Positions 11,610 to 23,543 of a DNA stretch of 64,000 nt are shown here, piece after piece; the stretch's first letter is position 1; each line of letters begins with the position of its first letter. A program made the translations under genes and the position numbers. The notes under the pieces were generated by a model, which saw only the letters and a program-made list of their open reading frames with translations, was not told the origin of the DNA and made no database searches. The DNA comes from Aaosphaeria pasadenensis (taxonomy: Eukaryota; Ascomycota; Dothideomycetes; Pleosporales), in assembly GCA_022813625.1 (NCBI GenBank), contig JAKLMB010000013.1:806001-870000 (forward strand), given 5' to 3'.

Positions 11610-11958
11610 TCATTATACGCAATAGATAGTTGCTCTTATTATCCGTTACTTGGGTTTCTGGTTCTCTCGCCCTATTAATGATCGGTGTGTATCTACTTGA
11701 AATAGCATGAATCGACCTGCGCACCTATTGCGCTTTTCGCAAGGTTACCCAGACAGTGGAATAGGCACCAACCTGTCATTTCTAGGGCACCCACAATGCA
11801 GTCCAAGTCGCGATGCTCTGAATCTCGTCACGGATAAGGCTTCAGAAATCCAGCCATGTCATGATATCCCCAGTGTTGTGCGATGCAACAGCTGCTCTCC
11901 TCCGTGATTAGAACGTCGAGTGTCTATATGCTGTTTTTCGACCGATCCCACCAACCTT

Positions 11959-12528
11959 TCATCCTGGTGCATGGCTTTTGCCTCCACCAATGTGCTCGCC
12001 TTTCATGCTTTGTGACTCTCCCTCTTCGATGGGTTCGTTGTCATCAACTTCGCCCTCCATCGCTTTCCGGTCCTCTTCCAGGGCTCTATACTTTCTTCGC
12101 TTCTTCTTGTCTGCGCTGGACTTCTTCTTGCTCTTCTCCCTTGCCTTGATATGTGTCCTGCTCTGCTCACCCAACTCGAGCTCCTCTATCCGCTCCCCCA
12201 ATATCTGCCTAGCAAGCTTTCGGTTCTGCGTGCGTGACCGCGTTTCTTGACATTTTACTACGATTCCCGTTGGGAGATGTTTTAGTTGTACGGCGGAGGA
12301 AGTCTTGTTGATCTTCTGCCCGCCCGGGCCGGAGCCCTTGAGGAAGTTCTCTTCAATCTCGGAGTCTAGGATCACGCGCCGGGGCGGTAGTTGCTTTGCT
12401 AGGGACGGAGGCGTCGCGAAAAGCGTACGGACTGGAGGAAGGGCATTGTAGAGGCAGCTATTAGAGCAGAGAGAGGTTCGAGCGTGACGGGCGAGCCGGA
12501 GCCGTGGGAGGTATGGTAGAGGAGGCAT
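11959..12528 (-). CDS. Stand-alone GGQ release-factor-like protein, mitochondrial (Rso55/MTRFR type)
   Basis: 189 residues in one exon. The first ~48 residues are rich in Arg, Ser and Leu with almost no acidic residues, as in a mitochondrial presequence. The RF-1 domain follows, with the peptidyl-tRNA hydrolysis motif G-S-G-P-G-G-Q at residues 65-71 and then the conserved K-I-N-K-T and H-L-P-T-G-I-V-V-K-C blocks. The C-terminal tail is highly basic (K-K-K-S-S-A-D-K-K-K-R-R-K), as in MTRFR/C12orf65 and yeast Rso55, which rescue stalled mitochondrial ribosomes. It lacks the codon-recognition domains of a true RF1, and its length fits the rescue-factor class. It is divergent from the SPT small-subunit gene, sharing a ~450 bp intergenic region. 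Confidence 0.9.
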   Translation of the reverse strand: MPPLPYLPRLRLARHARTSLCSNSCLYNALPPVRTLFATPPSLAKQLPPRRVILDSEIEENFLKGSGPGGQKINKTSSAVQLKHLPTGIVVKCQETRSRTQNRKLARQILGERIEELELGEQSRTHIKAREKSKKKSSADKKKRRKYRALEEDRKAMEGEVDDNEPIEEGESQSMKGEHIGGGKSHAPG

Positions 12529-12975
12529 TGAATGGGCGTGATCAAGAGATGATGTATTGACGAGGCCTCATGATAGCATGATAGCCGGCAGTAAGTCTTA
12601 GGTTAATCCTACAATTACGATGGATACACTCTTAATTCTGGGGTACTCTTTATGCATGAAAGCCGAACTTGCTCCATGCCGCCATCAAACAATAATTCAC
12701 CCCCAGCTAACAATTGTATTGATCGGGAGCGGGCGGTACCTGGCAAAGTGGTGCGGAATTCTCGGATTCGGAGCGGGCCAAATCTCCGCGCCTCATCAGC
12801 CCCTTCAGCATCCTTCCGTTCCCGAGACATAATCTTGTTCACAACACACGACACACAATTACACGTACACCAAACTCTCTGCCGCTCGCTTTAGCCAAGT
12901 ATAATTGTCGCATATTCGAACCCTTCATTCACCCACCTATTAAACCCCGCAACTTGACCAACTTCAAACGACACA

Positions 12976-13459
12976 ATGCCCGACTCTGCCTCTGTCTCGA
13001 CAGTCGTCCTCCTATCCGCCGCCTCGGGCCTCCTCCTAGCAGCAATACTATACCCGTCCTCCCTTCTACGCTGGTTTCAGCGGAAGCGATACCAGTATGA
13101 AGTCACATTCTCGCTTTACATGTTGACTTCGACCGAAAAGTTCATCTTCAGTATGTCTCACCAAGCCCTACCTCATGCTTCCTCTGCTAGACATGTCATA
13201 CTAACCTTTTTTCCGTACAGATTCCATACTATTCCTCCTCCTCTCCCTCCTCATAATAGCCGCCTCCCTCTACCTCCCGGAGCACATTTACATCATGGCC
13301 AACCGAATGTTCTACTACTTCTCCGGTGACGAAGAAACCCTCCACCACGCGAACGAGCACGCGAACAAGGCCGCTCAGCATGTGCTGACAACTTCCTCGC
13401 AAATTATCAACGACGCCGCCTCATCTCTGCTCAGCAGGGATAGTTCGATTTCAACCTAA
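12976..13459 (+). CDS. Small subunit of serine palmitoyltransferase (ssSPT family)
   Basis: Exons 12976-13150 and 13221-13459 encode 137 residues. The core reads W-F-Q-R-K-R-Y-Q-Y-E-V-T, then L-Y-M-L-T-S-T-E-K, and after the intron N-S-I-L-F and Y-L-P-E-H-I. This matches the ssSPTa/b layout (W-x-Y-Y-Q-Y-x-x-V-T, L-Y-M-L-E-P-W-E, Y-x-P-Q-H-I). These ER membrane peptides bind the LCB1/LCB2 heterodimer and activate sphingolipid base synthesis. Two hydrophobic segments are visible: an N-terminal one at residues ~8-27 and the conserved one at residues ~60-78. The protein is longer than animal ssSPT (about 70-75 residues), with an extra N-terminal hydrophobic stretch and a ~50-residue polar C-terminal tail. 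Family assignment is strong; effects of the extensions are unknown. Confidence 0.87.
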
Positions 13460-14863
13460 ACTCGTGCTCAGAAAAGATACTTGTATACGAGATATAGACC
13501 ATGACTACCGCCCTTCTCTTCTTCCTTCAGGCACTGTTTTAATATTAAGAATTCATGGAAATGAGGATCACGCAACGCACGCAAATCGGAAAAATCGAAG
13601 CCAGGGAATATAAGAGCAATGATGCACGCTGGGAGTTATTGTAAACTTCCATACAACCAACTGCATACCCCTAAACCCGCATCTGTCTCGTCTCCGGAGC
13701 TACGGATGTACCACCACGCACCCATACCCGCAACATTACAAGGAAATCAGGCCAGCGAACGGCATATCAAAAACCTTCACAAGCGAGCTATGCTTTCCAG
13801 GCACAAGATCATCCTCTCCCCCCGCAAAAACCCCCCGGCTCGCGTACGTGCTTTGCGTCCCTTAATTCTGTAGTACTACCCTTCTATAATACCCTTTTAA
13901 TCTTTCTACTCTTCATACATTTATTCTTTCATGAAACCCATATTTTATATATTCCTTCTTGTCTATAGACCCCTTTTTTCACAATACCGACCACACTATT
14001 AAGTAATGCCCACCAGCATCCAGCTCATAATTGTCTTGGGACTATGTGTACACCATCTATGATCATTTTTCTGGTCGATTTGGAGATGATATGGAAAATG
14101 TAATGGTAATCACGGAGTCCTCAATTAGCGTAGTCAAGGGCATCGAAGAACAAAGGGATATGATCTGTTACTCATATACCCACCCAACCATCTGTGTGCC
14201 AAATAATCAATGAATCCACCATATGCCCCTTAGCATTCCATGCATACATCTGTTCATGCCTCCGTTCATTGAATACCAAGAATTTCCTTCTGATTCTTCA
14301 AACCGCAAATATATCAAATATCAAATTCTCCTCTCCCCCTAGACCCATATATATAGTAGAAAGCAAGATATTCACCAGGACGAGGGTCCCGGGATACGCG
14401 GACCCCGCGGGGTTGTCCTTGCCCTTGCCGAGATTATCGCGATGGTATATGTCAGGCCTGGGGTATTCGATATGTGGTGAGGTCGTAAGTAAGAGGCGTC
14501 GAAGTCCCCACACTTGAAACGTAAAGCAACAGTCAGTGATGGGGAGTAGAGGAGGGTGGATAGGTTATGGTTATGTACTATTGATTGGACGGATCTCGTA
14601 CGAAGAGAGAGAACGATATCATACATGGTGAGTGAGCTCATAAAATATCCTACAAATCGTGTTGAGGAAGAATAGAAGGAAATTGACCATGAAGATAGAG
14701 AGAATTTAAGGAGAATTAAATGAGCGTCCGATAAATATTCCTACAGATAAAAACCTTTCGCTTGAGTGTTTTGTCCGTCCATCGTCTCGTCCAGGGGGCA
14801 CCAGGCCCACAAGGTGACTTCGTTATAGACTATATTGAGATGTCTGAATACGTCTCCTCCACT
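13460..14863. other. Intergenic, AT-rich, no gene seen
   Basis: The sequence holds short overlapping frames and T-rich tracts (13880-13990) that fit the 3' end of the upstream gene. No RNA gene or repeat is recognised. Confidence 0.6.
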
Positions 14864-15514
14864 TCAGTTGTCGAACAAAACGCGTACAGCGTTCGAGAGG
14901 GCGAGGGTGTTGTAATCCGTGCAAGTGAGTAGAGCCGGAAACTCGCTCAAGCCGTCCTGGTGAGTCTGCTTGTTGGCGCCGTTGGTGCAGAGGAGGAGGA
15001 TCATGGGCGTGATACTTCGACCACTCTTGTCTTCGACCTTCTTCTGGATGTCCCGGGCGAACTTCCTCTGCTGTTCGAAGGCCCGGCTGTTGTGGGACAT
15101 AATGTTCTCCGTGGTACAGATCACGATTAGGATCGCCCCGGCTGAGGGAATGAAGTCGACGTGAGTCTCCGTCATGCCGTAATCTAGGCGGTAAGGGACA
15201 TGTCGAACCTGTCGAGCCAGGGCCCTTCCAAGTGGTTCGAAGGGGTCCATGTTTCTCTCCAGCGCGGTCGAAGGGGGATGAGGGACGACTGGTGTGAAGA
15301 GTGTGATCCATTCCGCTTCGTGAAGATTTCGTAGTCGCTGCAGCATATCTGTTGGACATCTCACAAGGGTGGCATTTCCCCCTGATGTGCTCGCGAGGAG
15401 AGCAGTGAGATTCGATTTTGTGGGTGTTTGGGAGGTCATCTTTTGATGGAATGATGATTGAGTCTTGGAACTGGACATAAACTTGGGAGCAGGCAGAACT
15501 CTGCTTTCGCCCAT
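14864..15514 (-). CDS. Hypothetical protein, 216 residues
   Basis: One exon with an ATG at 15514-15512. The protein is soluble, with a Ser/Thr/Gln-rich first 45 residues and a more ordered remainder that includes the hydrophobic strand A-G-A-I-L-I-V-I-C-T-T-E-N, a basic-acidic helix (F-E-Q-Q-R-K-F-A-R-D-I-Q-K-K-V-E-D) and a second hydrophobic strand P-M-I-L-L-L-C-T-N-G-A-N-K. Strand-helix-strand spacing suggests an alpha/beta fold, but I recognise no family or catalytic motif. It faces a small divergent ORF at 15628. Codon use and length make it a likely real gene; function unknown. Confidence 0.5.
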   Translation of the reverse strand: MGESRVLPAPKFMSSSKTQSSFHQKMTSQTPTKSNLTALLASTSGGNATLVRCPTDMLQRLRNLHEAEWITLFTPVVPHPPSTALERNMDPFEPLGRALARQVRHVPYRLDYGMTETHVDFIPSAGAILIVICTTENIMSHNSRAFEQQRKFARDIQKKVEDKSGRSITPMILLLCTNGANKQTHQDGLSEFPALLTCTDYNTLALSNAVRVLFDN

Positions 15515-15627
15515 GGTATTGGCAGCAGATGCCTTGCTTTTAAGGCCACAAAAAATGTTTTTGTAATCACTGCGCGTTGTTGTTGTATCAAGTTATACCT
15601 GAGCAAATCCGCGCAGAGCCAGGAACT

Positions 15628-15867
15628 ATGATAATAGATGACAGCGAAGAAGCGGCGTACTCCACCAGATTTGAAATCCCTTTTGACCAGATTGTATCAA
15701 ACAGGGAATTGTCTCAACGAACACTGCTCCGGCTCGTAACTGCTCGATGTGATCTATGGGACCAGTCTCTGGATGAGGTGGGTTGGGCAGGTTACTACCT
15801 CGATGAGCTTTCCCAAACGACCACCGAGCCCAAACAGGTATCGCCGACAGAGGATGAAGCAAAGTGA
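15628..15867 (+). CDS. Hypothetical small acidic protein, 79 residues
   Basis: The frame starts with M-I-I-D-D-S-E-E-A-A and carries a plausible amphipathic helix (N-R-E-L-S-Q-R-T-L-L-R-L-V-T-A-R) and an acidic tail. The frame stays open upstream to about 15577 without another ATG, so an earlier start through an unseen intron is possible. It is divergent from the 216-residue hypothetical gene with only ~110 bp between starts. No family is recognised. Confidence 0.3.
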   Translation: MIIDDSEEAAYSTRFEIPFDQIVSNRELSQRTLLRLVTARCDLWDQSLDEVGWAGYYLDELSQTTTEPKQVSPTEDEAK

Positions 15868-17687
15868 CAATGTGATGTGTTTCACATACAATCAAGAAAA
15901 GAGTAAGAGGATTCAACCACCCAAAGAGATCAGCCTTAATCCAAGGGCCTGTTGGGCAAAGTTGATGTATTAAAGGTTGGCGGGTCGCAAACTGATCCGT
16001 GGCCTCGTAGATGGGTCTTCGATATCCTTCGATCTGTAACTTAATATAAGAGTGGACGTCCCCAAATATAATGGCAATAATATTGGAGGTGATCTTATGG
16101 GTGCTACAGCATGACCAAAGAGTGAGATGTAGCACGAGATTCTTTTGGGCACATATGTATGGCATGCAAACAGAAAAAGAAAATAGTAAGAGAGCCATCC
16201 CACGGCCAGGATACCGCTAGCCGATAGAATCATTCTGCCAGTGTCTGAGAGGATCGCTGACACACAGCATGAATGCTACAGTGCGGCGTCGTTACACCGA
16301 AAGGATTCGAGCTCAGCGGACAGCGGACAACGGACCGGTTGGAGACGATGAGAGGTGGATGTCGGGTAGCAAACCACTGTTGGCGAGCCATGATCCGAGA
16401 CTGGCCATTCACAAAGTGGCAATTCTGCCAATTCACATGCAAAGTCAGGGTAAGACCCATTGAGTCAATAGAGTCAATACGGAGTAGAGAATACGTAGGT
16501 TGAGGAGGGCCGTGGATGCTGGTGTGATTCCAGACGACTATGGTGATCCTCAGGACCGAAGCAGGGCCCCCTTGGCCGACGCGCAACGGCACGAGAGGAC
16601 GACGATAAACCTTGCCGTGGACTAGAAATCAGACCAGTAAAGGCGAAGGTGACGGCCAGTAACCGGGGAAAAGAGCTGATGCAAAGGATCCGCCATATGT
16701 ACACTATCGTCCATATGTACGATGCCCGGGGGTCAAGACGGTTCGAGAAGGACTCGCAGGACATGGGTAAAAGCCGTTGCAAGTTAATCGCTGCTGAGCA
16801 CAAGAAGCATGGGGCCAGTCAGTGCGCGGGACAGGAGATGGACCAAGCAAGTGCGGGCGAGCCGAGGAGAAGAAACTATCAATTGATGCTTGCTGTGTAA
16901 CAACGGATAATCGACACGGTTCATGGGAACTGTAGGCGGACCAGCAAAACCTGCGAATGGCGCCCAGTGACCGACCGACAATGCAAGTGACAGCTGCAAG
17001 ATAGAGTGCAGCAAATGGGCGGCTCGGCCAGCCGCGGGGCGAAAACAATGATACGCAATCCGTTGTCTTGTTCTGCCTCTGTCTGCCTGCACGTCTCTAG
17101 CTGGCGGGCTGGCCGGCTAGCTCTCGCTCTCTCTGTGTCTCCCCTTCTACCCTCTCTCACCGGACAGTGGGCGGGGGGTACCTGATGGAGGAGTGTTTTG
17201 CCATTGAGTAGGCCGAAAGGGGGAGGGTGTGCATGGGTTAGTAGATGTTAAAGGAAAGTTTGGGATAGACGTTTGGGAGATGTGGGAGTACAAAGTAGAT
17301 GATGGACGGTACACAGACACAGTCAACAGAATCCAGAGTAGCTCCAGAGTACAGACAAGAGAGCAGAACGTGTTTGGAGGTGTTAAACTATTTGGGGGTG
17401 TGGATGGGTGGAAGGGGATGAGAGAGTGAATCAAGCCACAAAGGACATGTCGACGGGGGGGTAATGTTCGGTTAATAGGCCAGAATGGGTATAGCGCGGT
17501 TATGCATCTAAACAGTACCACGACGGGCGACTACTGGCTTTCCTCTTCGACGCGACTGAATGACGGGCAAACTGCTTGCTTGACTGACCTTATTGAATGC
17601 ATTCATCGTCTATTCTCGCCATATTCTTCAACTCCAATATTTGCTGACCATCTGTCTTACTACCTGCATGGGTCTAAAAACAACGTG
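15868..17687. other. Intergenic, no supported gene
   Basis: Only short overlapping frames are present. A TACGGAGTA motif lies near 16477. The 17.1-17.5 kb part is GA/GT-rich and probably includes the 5' flank of the Mis6 gene. Confidence 0.55.
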
Positions 17688-20266
17688 ATGCCCTCTTCTG
17701 TCGGTGAACGTGAGAGCATGACCTCCCTCCACCCCCATTCCCTCATCTTACGCTAATGTAGTTGGTAGGCGAGCCAGCCGCGAGCATCAACGACGCGCTG
17801 GATGCTCTGGAGAGAGGTTAGTCCTCCCCAAAATGCATGCACGCATGCGAAAGCGATAGCTCTGATCTATCTCATTCTCTGCCCCCTCATCTGATCTCGT
17901 ACTGATCGATGACATGCAGCTTCCCAGTTGCCGGCAAAGCAACGATCGGTCAAAGTGTCCGGCATTGTGTCTTCCATCTGCGACCATGCGTTCGCCCAAG
18001 GTCTTGATGCAGAGTCCCTAAGGAGGGTTGTACGAACCGTCTCAAGGAAGACCGAGTTAGACCAGTCCAGTGTAACCACTTTGGTGAAGAACCTCTATCC
18101 TGCTCACTTTGTGCCATCCGACGTGATCATCACCGTTGTTGGCGCTCTTGGCCAGGGCAAAGGGAAGCCTGCACCGGGCACCCAGAATAGTCTCGTAAGA
18201 TGGCTGGTCATTGTGCACGAGATCATCGAAGAGCAGTCAACATTATCACGTCTGTACGGCGTTCTATTTGGGATGCTTGATATGATTAGCATAAGGTGGA
18301 GATCGCCTATATCTTTTCTCGAACCCTGTCGCTCACTATTTCAGGACTCCCTTGTGTCATTTGCTCTCTATAATTACTCGCCGGAAACATGTGAAGCCGT
18401 TCCGTATCCAACAATTGTAATTATAGCCACACCCACTTCGTCACCGTGTAGGCATGGTATGCTGATTGTAGTCTAGACTTGAGCTTTCTCGTGGTCTCAG
18501 CAACGAGCCTGCGCTACAAGGACTTCTTCGCATTTTCAAAGACTACTACCCAGATATCATCCTTGGGAGCACTGCAACTACCCGGAGCTCCTTTCCGCCG
18601 GTCAGTTCTGACATCTATACTACAAGTCTCCTGGATCTCGGACCCTACTGACACCTACAGCGACCTGATCCGGAATGGCAAACAAAGCTGCAAGCCATAC
18701 AAGATGCGAACACAGCGTCGAAGAAAGCAGGTTCGGATGCACATAACGGCTTCCGCGTTCTAAGAAAAGGACCAAAGAGGGGCAAGATATCGGTAGTGCC
18801 TGATGTGCACACCTTCAGGGCTAATGAGGTAAGAGTCCCGCAGTTCCCTCGAGGCTAGTTATACTCACGTTGGACAACAGACGTCTGTCACACTCGAGGG
18901 GATCGACAACGCGGAAGCGTTCGTGGAGAACCTAGACAAGATCGAGCCGCCCGGGCAAATCATTTCTTATCTCAACGACCCATTGCTGCAGAAGTTCGTT
19001 GCTCTGCGCCCCTCACCTATCCTTTCGAAGCGCATCAATCTGTGGTTGTCGGTATGCCTAGAGGAGGAGTTTGCATTGTTGCAGGGAGGCTCACCGCCTT
19101 CGGTCGACTTCCCCGAACTCTTTGAGGGTCTCCTAAGGCAAACTCAGTACGACAAGAAAATCTTGCCCATTGTCCTGACTTTTCTTAACGACTACCTTCT
19201 CCTATGGGATGGTATCACAGCTGTTGACGCTATTTTTGGTCTTCTCTCCTATCTCCCCATACAGGACTTTCAAGGTGGGTGATGCAAACGTCTCTGTGTG
19301 ATGTGCTCCAGCGAACTCTAACCCCATACAGATGCATATACATCATATCTCAAGCCAGCTGAGACCGCTCTGCTCACCAAAAACCCCGGATCTATCGACA
19401 AGATCTTCCATCTCTACACCGACCTGCTACGCCACTGGATCTCCGAACTCAACCGCCTCCCCGAATCCCAATCCCCAACACCAGGCCAAACCTCCCTCCG
19501 CTCCCTCGAAACCCACGTCTCCTTCCTCTCGACCTCCCTCCTCCTCTCCGTCCCCACCTCCTCCAACACCCCCCTAACCGCCTCCATCCTAACCTTCTAC
19601 GAAACCCTCTCGTCGTCCTCCTCCCCAACTCTCATCCCCATCATCCTCCCCTCCCCCCACCTCTCCTACCTCCTCGCGCAATCCCCCTCCCTCCCCACCC
19701 TCTCCCGCCTCTCCGGCATCTACGCCACATACAAAACCTCCTTCGATTGCCACCCACACCCCATATCAACATACTACACGCAATCCACCCTCAACTCCTT
19801 CAACTCCTGCCTCCGCGACCTCTACAACCTCCTCTGGGGCTCGAAAGCGCTCTTCGCATCCTCCGGCCAATCCTCCGGGTTCTTCGTGCACCCGGCCGTC
19901 CGCGACGCATTCCACGCATACCTCACGTCGCTCGACCGCGACTACCCGATCGGCCACGCGTTTGGGCTGTCGTATAACGGCGTCGTGGCGAGCATTGCGG
20001 CGGTGGCGTGGAGGGTCCTGGAGGACGAGCAGGTGGAGAGGGAGGGCTGGGACAGGGAGAGTGTTAATTGGCATAAGGGGCCTGTGACGGCGAGGGCGTT
20101 GGACGTGTTGAGGGTTAATAGGGGGGTGACGGTGGGTTGGGAGGCGTATAGGTTGCATGTGCTTGGGTGGATGGCGGAGAGGGGGTGTAGGGGCGTGAAG
20201 GATTTATTGTTTGCGACGCATGCTAGGCTTAAGGAACGGGCTGCTAGGGAGAAGGCGGGTGGGTAG
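17688..20266 (+). CDS. mis6: Inner kinetochore protein Mis6/CENP-I, eight exons
   Basis: Exons are 17688-17703, 17769-17816, 17920-18295, 18345-18416, 18477-18600, 18661-18828, 18881-19274 and 19332-20266 (710 residues). All joins keep frame and use GT..AG. The Mis6 hallmark blocks follow in order: V-S-G-I-V-S-S-I-C near residue 30, S-L-V-R-W-L, then Y-G-V-L-F-G-M-L-D-M, P-L-C-H-L-L-S-I-I-T-R-R, K-H-V-K-P-F-R-I, L-R-I-F-K-D-Y-Y-P-D-I-I, and F-R-V-L-R-K-G-P-K-R. CENP-I is part of the constitutive centromere-associated network and supports CENP-A loading and outer kinetochore assembly. The first exon is only 16 nt, so the start rests on splice sites plus the family-like M-P-S-S-V-G-E-P-A-A-S opening. 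Exon 8 changes sharply from C-rich to G-rich around 19.95 kb. Confidence 0.9.
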
Positions 20267-20421
20267 GGGTGTAGATAGGCGTGTGTGTGTACGAGGATGA
20301 GGTACATAGTCGTGAAATGTCAAGATGAGTTTCATTTATGATTTAGTTAGGGAGGCTTAGAGCGCGTTGAAGTGCATGCTGGCTAGTGTAGATATGGAGA
20401 ATGATTAGATGAATGATTTAC

Positions 20422-22420
20422 TCAATCAACAACCTTGGTATTCCTCTCCTCGTCGTCGCTCTCCCTCTCAACCGTCGCCTCCACCTTCTCCGTCATCAAA
20501 TGGCTGATACCCCTCAAACACGCCACCGCAAGCGTCGCGAGCAATACGAACGGGAACACGCTCCACCAACCCAGCCGGTAAGCCCTCGCATAGCTCCAAT
20601 GGCTCGCATTCCACGCCGCCTTCATGATCTCAGGCGTCGCACCCTCCACGGTGATCGTCTTCTTACCCGCCCTCATCGCTGTCACGAGCGCGGTGACTTT
20701 GTCAGCTGGGAGACCCGCCTTGAGCGCCGCGCTGCCGACGTCGCCTGCATAGTGTGTGTTCAGGCTCGATCGGATGACAGCGGTGATGACGGCTGTGCCG
20801 AAGGCGCCCCCGATGGCTCGCGCGGAGAAGGCAAGGCCCGTGGCTGTGGAGAGGTACTGATGCGGCGTGCTGAACTGGATGCAGGCGACAAGCAATGTCA
20901 ACGGACCGCTCGTGCCGATACCGGTAAGCACCGTGAGTGCGATCTGACCTGCATCCCAAGTCGGCTTGATGCAAGCGTATCCGATGGTCGCGGCAAGGAA
21001 GATGGCGTAGGTGACAACGAGGGGGGTTCGCATGTCCTTCATGTAGGTGGAGTAGAGGGTGATGGGGAGGCAGCAGACGAGGGAGGGAATCTTGTAGGAG
21101 AGCTGTCGAATGGCGATGTCCCAGGAGTTGGACTCGAAGCCAAGGTTAAGGATGATCTGAGGGGTCACGGAGTTAACGGCGGAATAGTAGATCCAGCCTT
21201 CGACGGCGAAGGCAAAGGTCGATAGCCAGAAGTTAGGACCGTTCTTGAAGAAGACGTGGGCAACGATGCCATCGGTACGTCCTTTCCACTCTGATTGAGA
21301 TGATGTGTTAGTGTTGGAATCCTTGAGGGGGGTTTTGGGTTGAGTGGAAAGGGGTAAATGGGAGAAGGGACTTACCATAGAGACAGAAGGCGACCAACAG
21401 TGCCATTCCAATTCCCAGGTTCGCAGCAACATGGGGATTTGACCACTTGTAGGTACCGCCTGCCCAGTTGAGGGCCATCAACATCAAGAGAGAGGATGCG
21501 GTGAAGAGAGTGCATCCGATGGGGTCGCAGGCCCAGACGTACTCCTTGAAGGACATCTTGTGGGTTCGGACGCGCTTCTTTGGCCAGTAGAAGGCGAGGA
21601 GGCCGATTGAGGTCGCTCCATGGAGACCGGCGAGGATCCAGAAGATATTACGCCAGCCGTCTGCGCTGATGTTGGTCACGGCTCCAGCTGAGAGACCACC
21701 CGCCCTAGATGCAAGTGAGTTGGTGGGTTCATACACGTGGAATGGAAAGAATGTTACTTACAAGCTTCCCATAGCACCACCAATGAAGGCAAAGCCATTG
21801 GCGAGCGGCCGGAATTTCAGGGGAAGAATCTCGGACGGAATGGCTTGAACGATTGCAATGGTCGCAAGCGTCACGCCGATGAGGATGCCTCCACCGATCA
21901 GCATATTCATGGAGGTGGCCTTCGCACACATAATCGAGCCGCCGGCGGCGATGAGAGGGGGAATTGAGGCCATGTATTTGCGGTCCAGGACATCGGATAG
22001 ACGTCCGACAAGGGGAGACAGAACACTTTGCATGAGGAGGGGGCCCTGGATGCTGTCAGATTCCAATTGCGAAACATTGGGTAGTTTTCCGAAGTCGAGG
22101 AGGCAAGTACCTGAATGATCCATGAAGCCAAAGCTGGCTCACCAATATCTCGGATAATGAATGCTAGAACGCTTCCTGCAGCAACGACAACGAAGACCTG
22201 GGACATGATGCTATAGCGAGATTAGCAAATGTCAATGCAATCGCGATTGGACCAAAGGAACATACGCGAAACAGCAGAAGAAGACTACGACCCATGATCT
22301 CCAAGACAAATTGATATGCTTTGCATTGTCGACAGCTTCTTCTTCCATAGTCTGGACATGGCCGTCGTCTTCACGTTTGACGGCGTCCACATGGTGGACA
22401 TCCTCCTTCTTCTCGTCCAT
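20422..22420 (-). CDS. MFS transporter, TRI12 / siderophore-type 14-TM family, five exons
   Basis: Exons are 22420-22266, 22210-22111, 22045-21762, 21704-21376 and 21290-20422, giving 578 residues, the usual size of the fungal trichothecene-efflux (TRI12) family. A ~45-residue polar, charged N-terminal tail precedes the first membrane helix. The loop after TM2 carries P-L-V-G-R-L-S-D-V-L-D-R-K-Y, the MFS motif A, and I-L-P-L-K-F-R-P-L-A-N-G lies before TM5. C-terminal helices show L-T-G-I-G-T-S-G-P and A-R-A-I-G-G-A-F-G-T-A, typical of this branch. It should be a plasma-membrane proton antiporter or a siderophore-iron importer; the substrate cannot be told from sequence. No biosynthetic genes lie beside it, so there is no cluster context. 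The stop is ~155 bp from the convergent Mis6 stop. Confidence 0.9.
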
Positions 22421-23543
22421 CTCGGAACGATGGGTCCGAAAGAATTATGTGTGTCTTCAATGGGATCGATAACTCAATGGGCCAATGAGTTATTGGGGAA
22501 AGGCGGGCACTCTCGTTATAGCTGCGACGCCCCTTATAATGACAAACAACCGCAGCACAGTAAGAGAACAGCACAATGCAGGCCAGGAGATGAGAGGAAC
22601 TGGAGCAAAGAATGCAATTGCCACGATCTATGGAAACGAAATTCTGAACGGCTACAGGGAGCTATTTGAGCTTCCCCACGCTGATCTTTTCCGGCATCAG
22701 CAATGAAAAGTGGAGAGTCCTGTCGGCAAGCAATACGCCGCCACAAGCGTAGAATCTCCAAGCGATGGATGACAGATTGGGGTCTAGTGGAGGGACTAGA
22801 CGATAGCCTGGGAAACAGATACCCGGGAGTTCATGAAAGCTGCAAGTGTCGAAGCATCATTGGATCGTTGAAGGAACTGGGGTAAGAGTAAGCCTACTGG
22901 GAAGTTGGAAGGGGTCACGACTCATGAGTGAAGTGCGGGAGCGAGAGCTAGGGGGAGGAGTGGTGTAAGCGGAGAATGCCTGTCTTCTGGGGGAGGAGAA
23001 GCTAGGATAACTGGGGTAATTGAAGGGGAAAAGGTATCAAGTTTCGAAAATACCTGGGGACTATGATAGAATGATGTTTAGTCTGGAGTCATGGTATCGT
23101 CGTAGTCATGTTTAGTTCGTTGATGGCGTCGGTTATGGACTCGAACCTTCAACTGCCGAATTGTTTGTCTTGTTTGTGTTGTCGTGACTTCCTTCCGCTA
23201 GTCCCATTACGGTATCTGCACTATCCCCAATCCAGAAGCAAGCTCCATCCCTCCCTCCTCCCCCACCAAAATTATTCGCCAACCACAAACTCACCTTCTC
23301 CCTCTTCGTCGCTACAACCAATTCCCACCTTCCGCCATGTTCGTTCTTCTCACTCAAAAGAAGAACACACACACTAATCTTTCTTCTCTAGACTCCCAAT
23401 CCCCTTGACTTGATCATCCTGAGTCAACACTCAAACAATATCACTTAGACTTTCTCGTCTTGAGCCGCTTCCGCCGCCGCCACCTTTCGCCAATTCAATA
23501 GCCATCCCCAAGGTATACACCTTTAGTGTAAACATAGCTTCTC
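22421..23543. other. Intergenic between divergent transporter and Tad3 genes
   Basis: GA-rich sequence at 22.9-23.05 kb and CT-rich sequence at 23.2-23.5 kb fit two divergent promoters and the Tad3 5' leader. A sequence resembling a Pol III B box occurs at 23137-23150 on the minus strand but no tRNA folds around it. Confidence 0.55.

Larger units (their letters stand above)
9523..11958. other. Intergenic region with only weak ORFs
   Basis: Apart from the small Cys-rich frame at 11265-11609 and the TATA-like site at 11196, I see nothing here that can be supported. Open frames at 9895-10335 (minus) and 10845-11426 (plus) lack recognisable domains and a convincing start or splice context. Confidence 0.5.

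Noticed and set aside
20413..21225. 270-codon plus-strand open frame
   Set aside because: Antisense to the last exon of the TRI12-type transporter; Arg/Glu/Asp-rich complement with no family match.
23137..23150. tRNA B-box-like GGTTCGAGTCC on the minus strand
   Set aside because: The flanks do not form a T stem and no A box or acceptor stem is found at the right distance.
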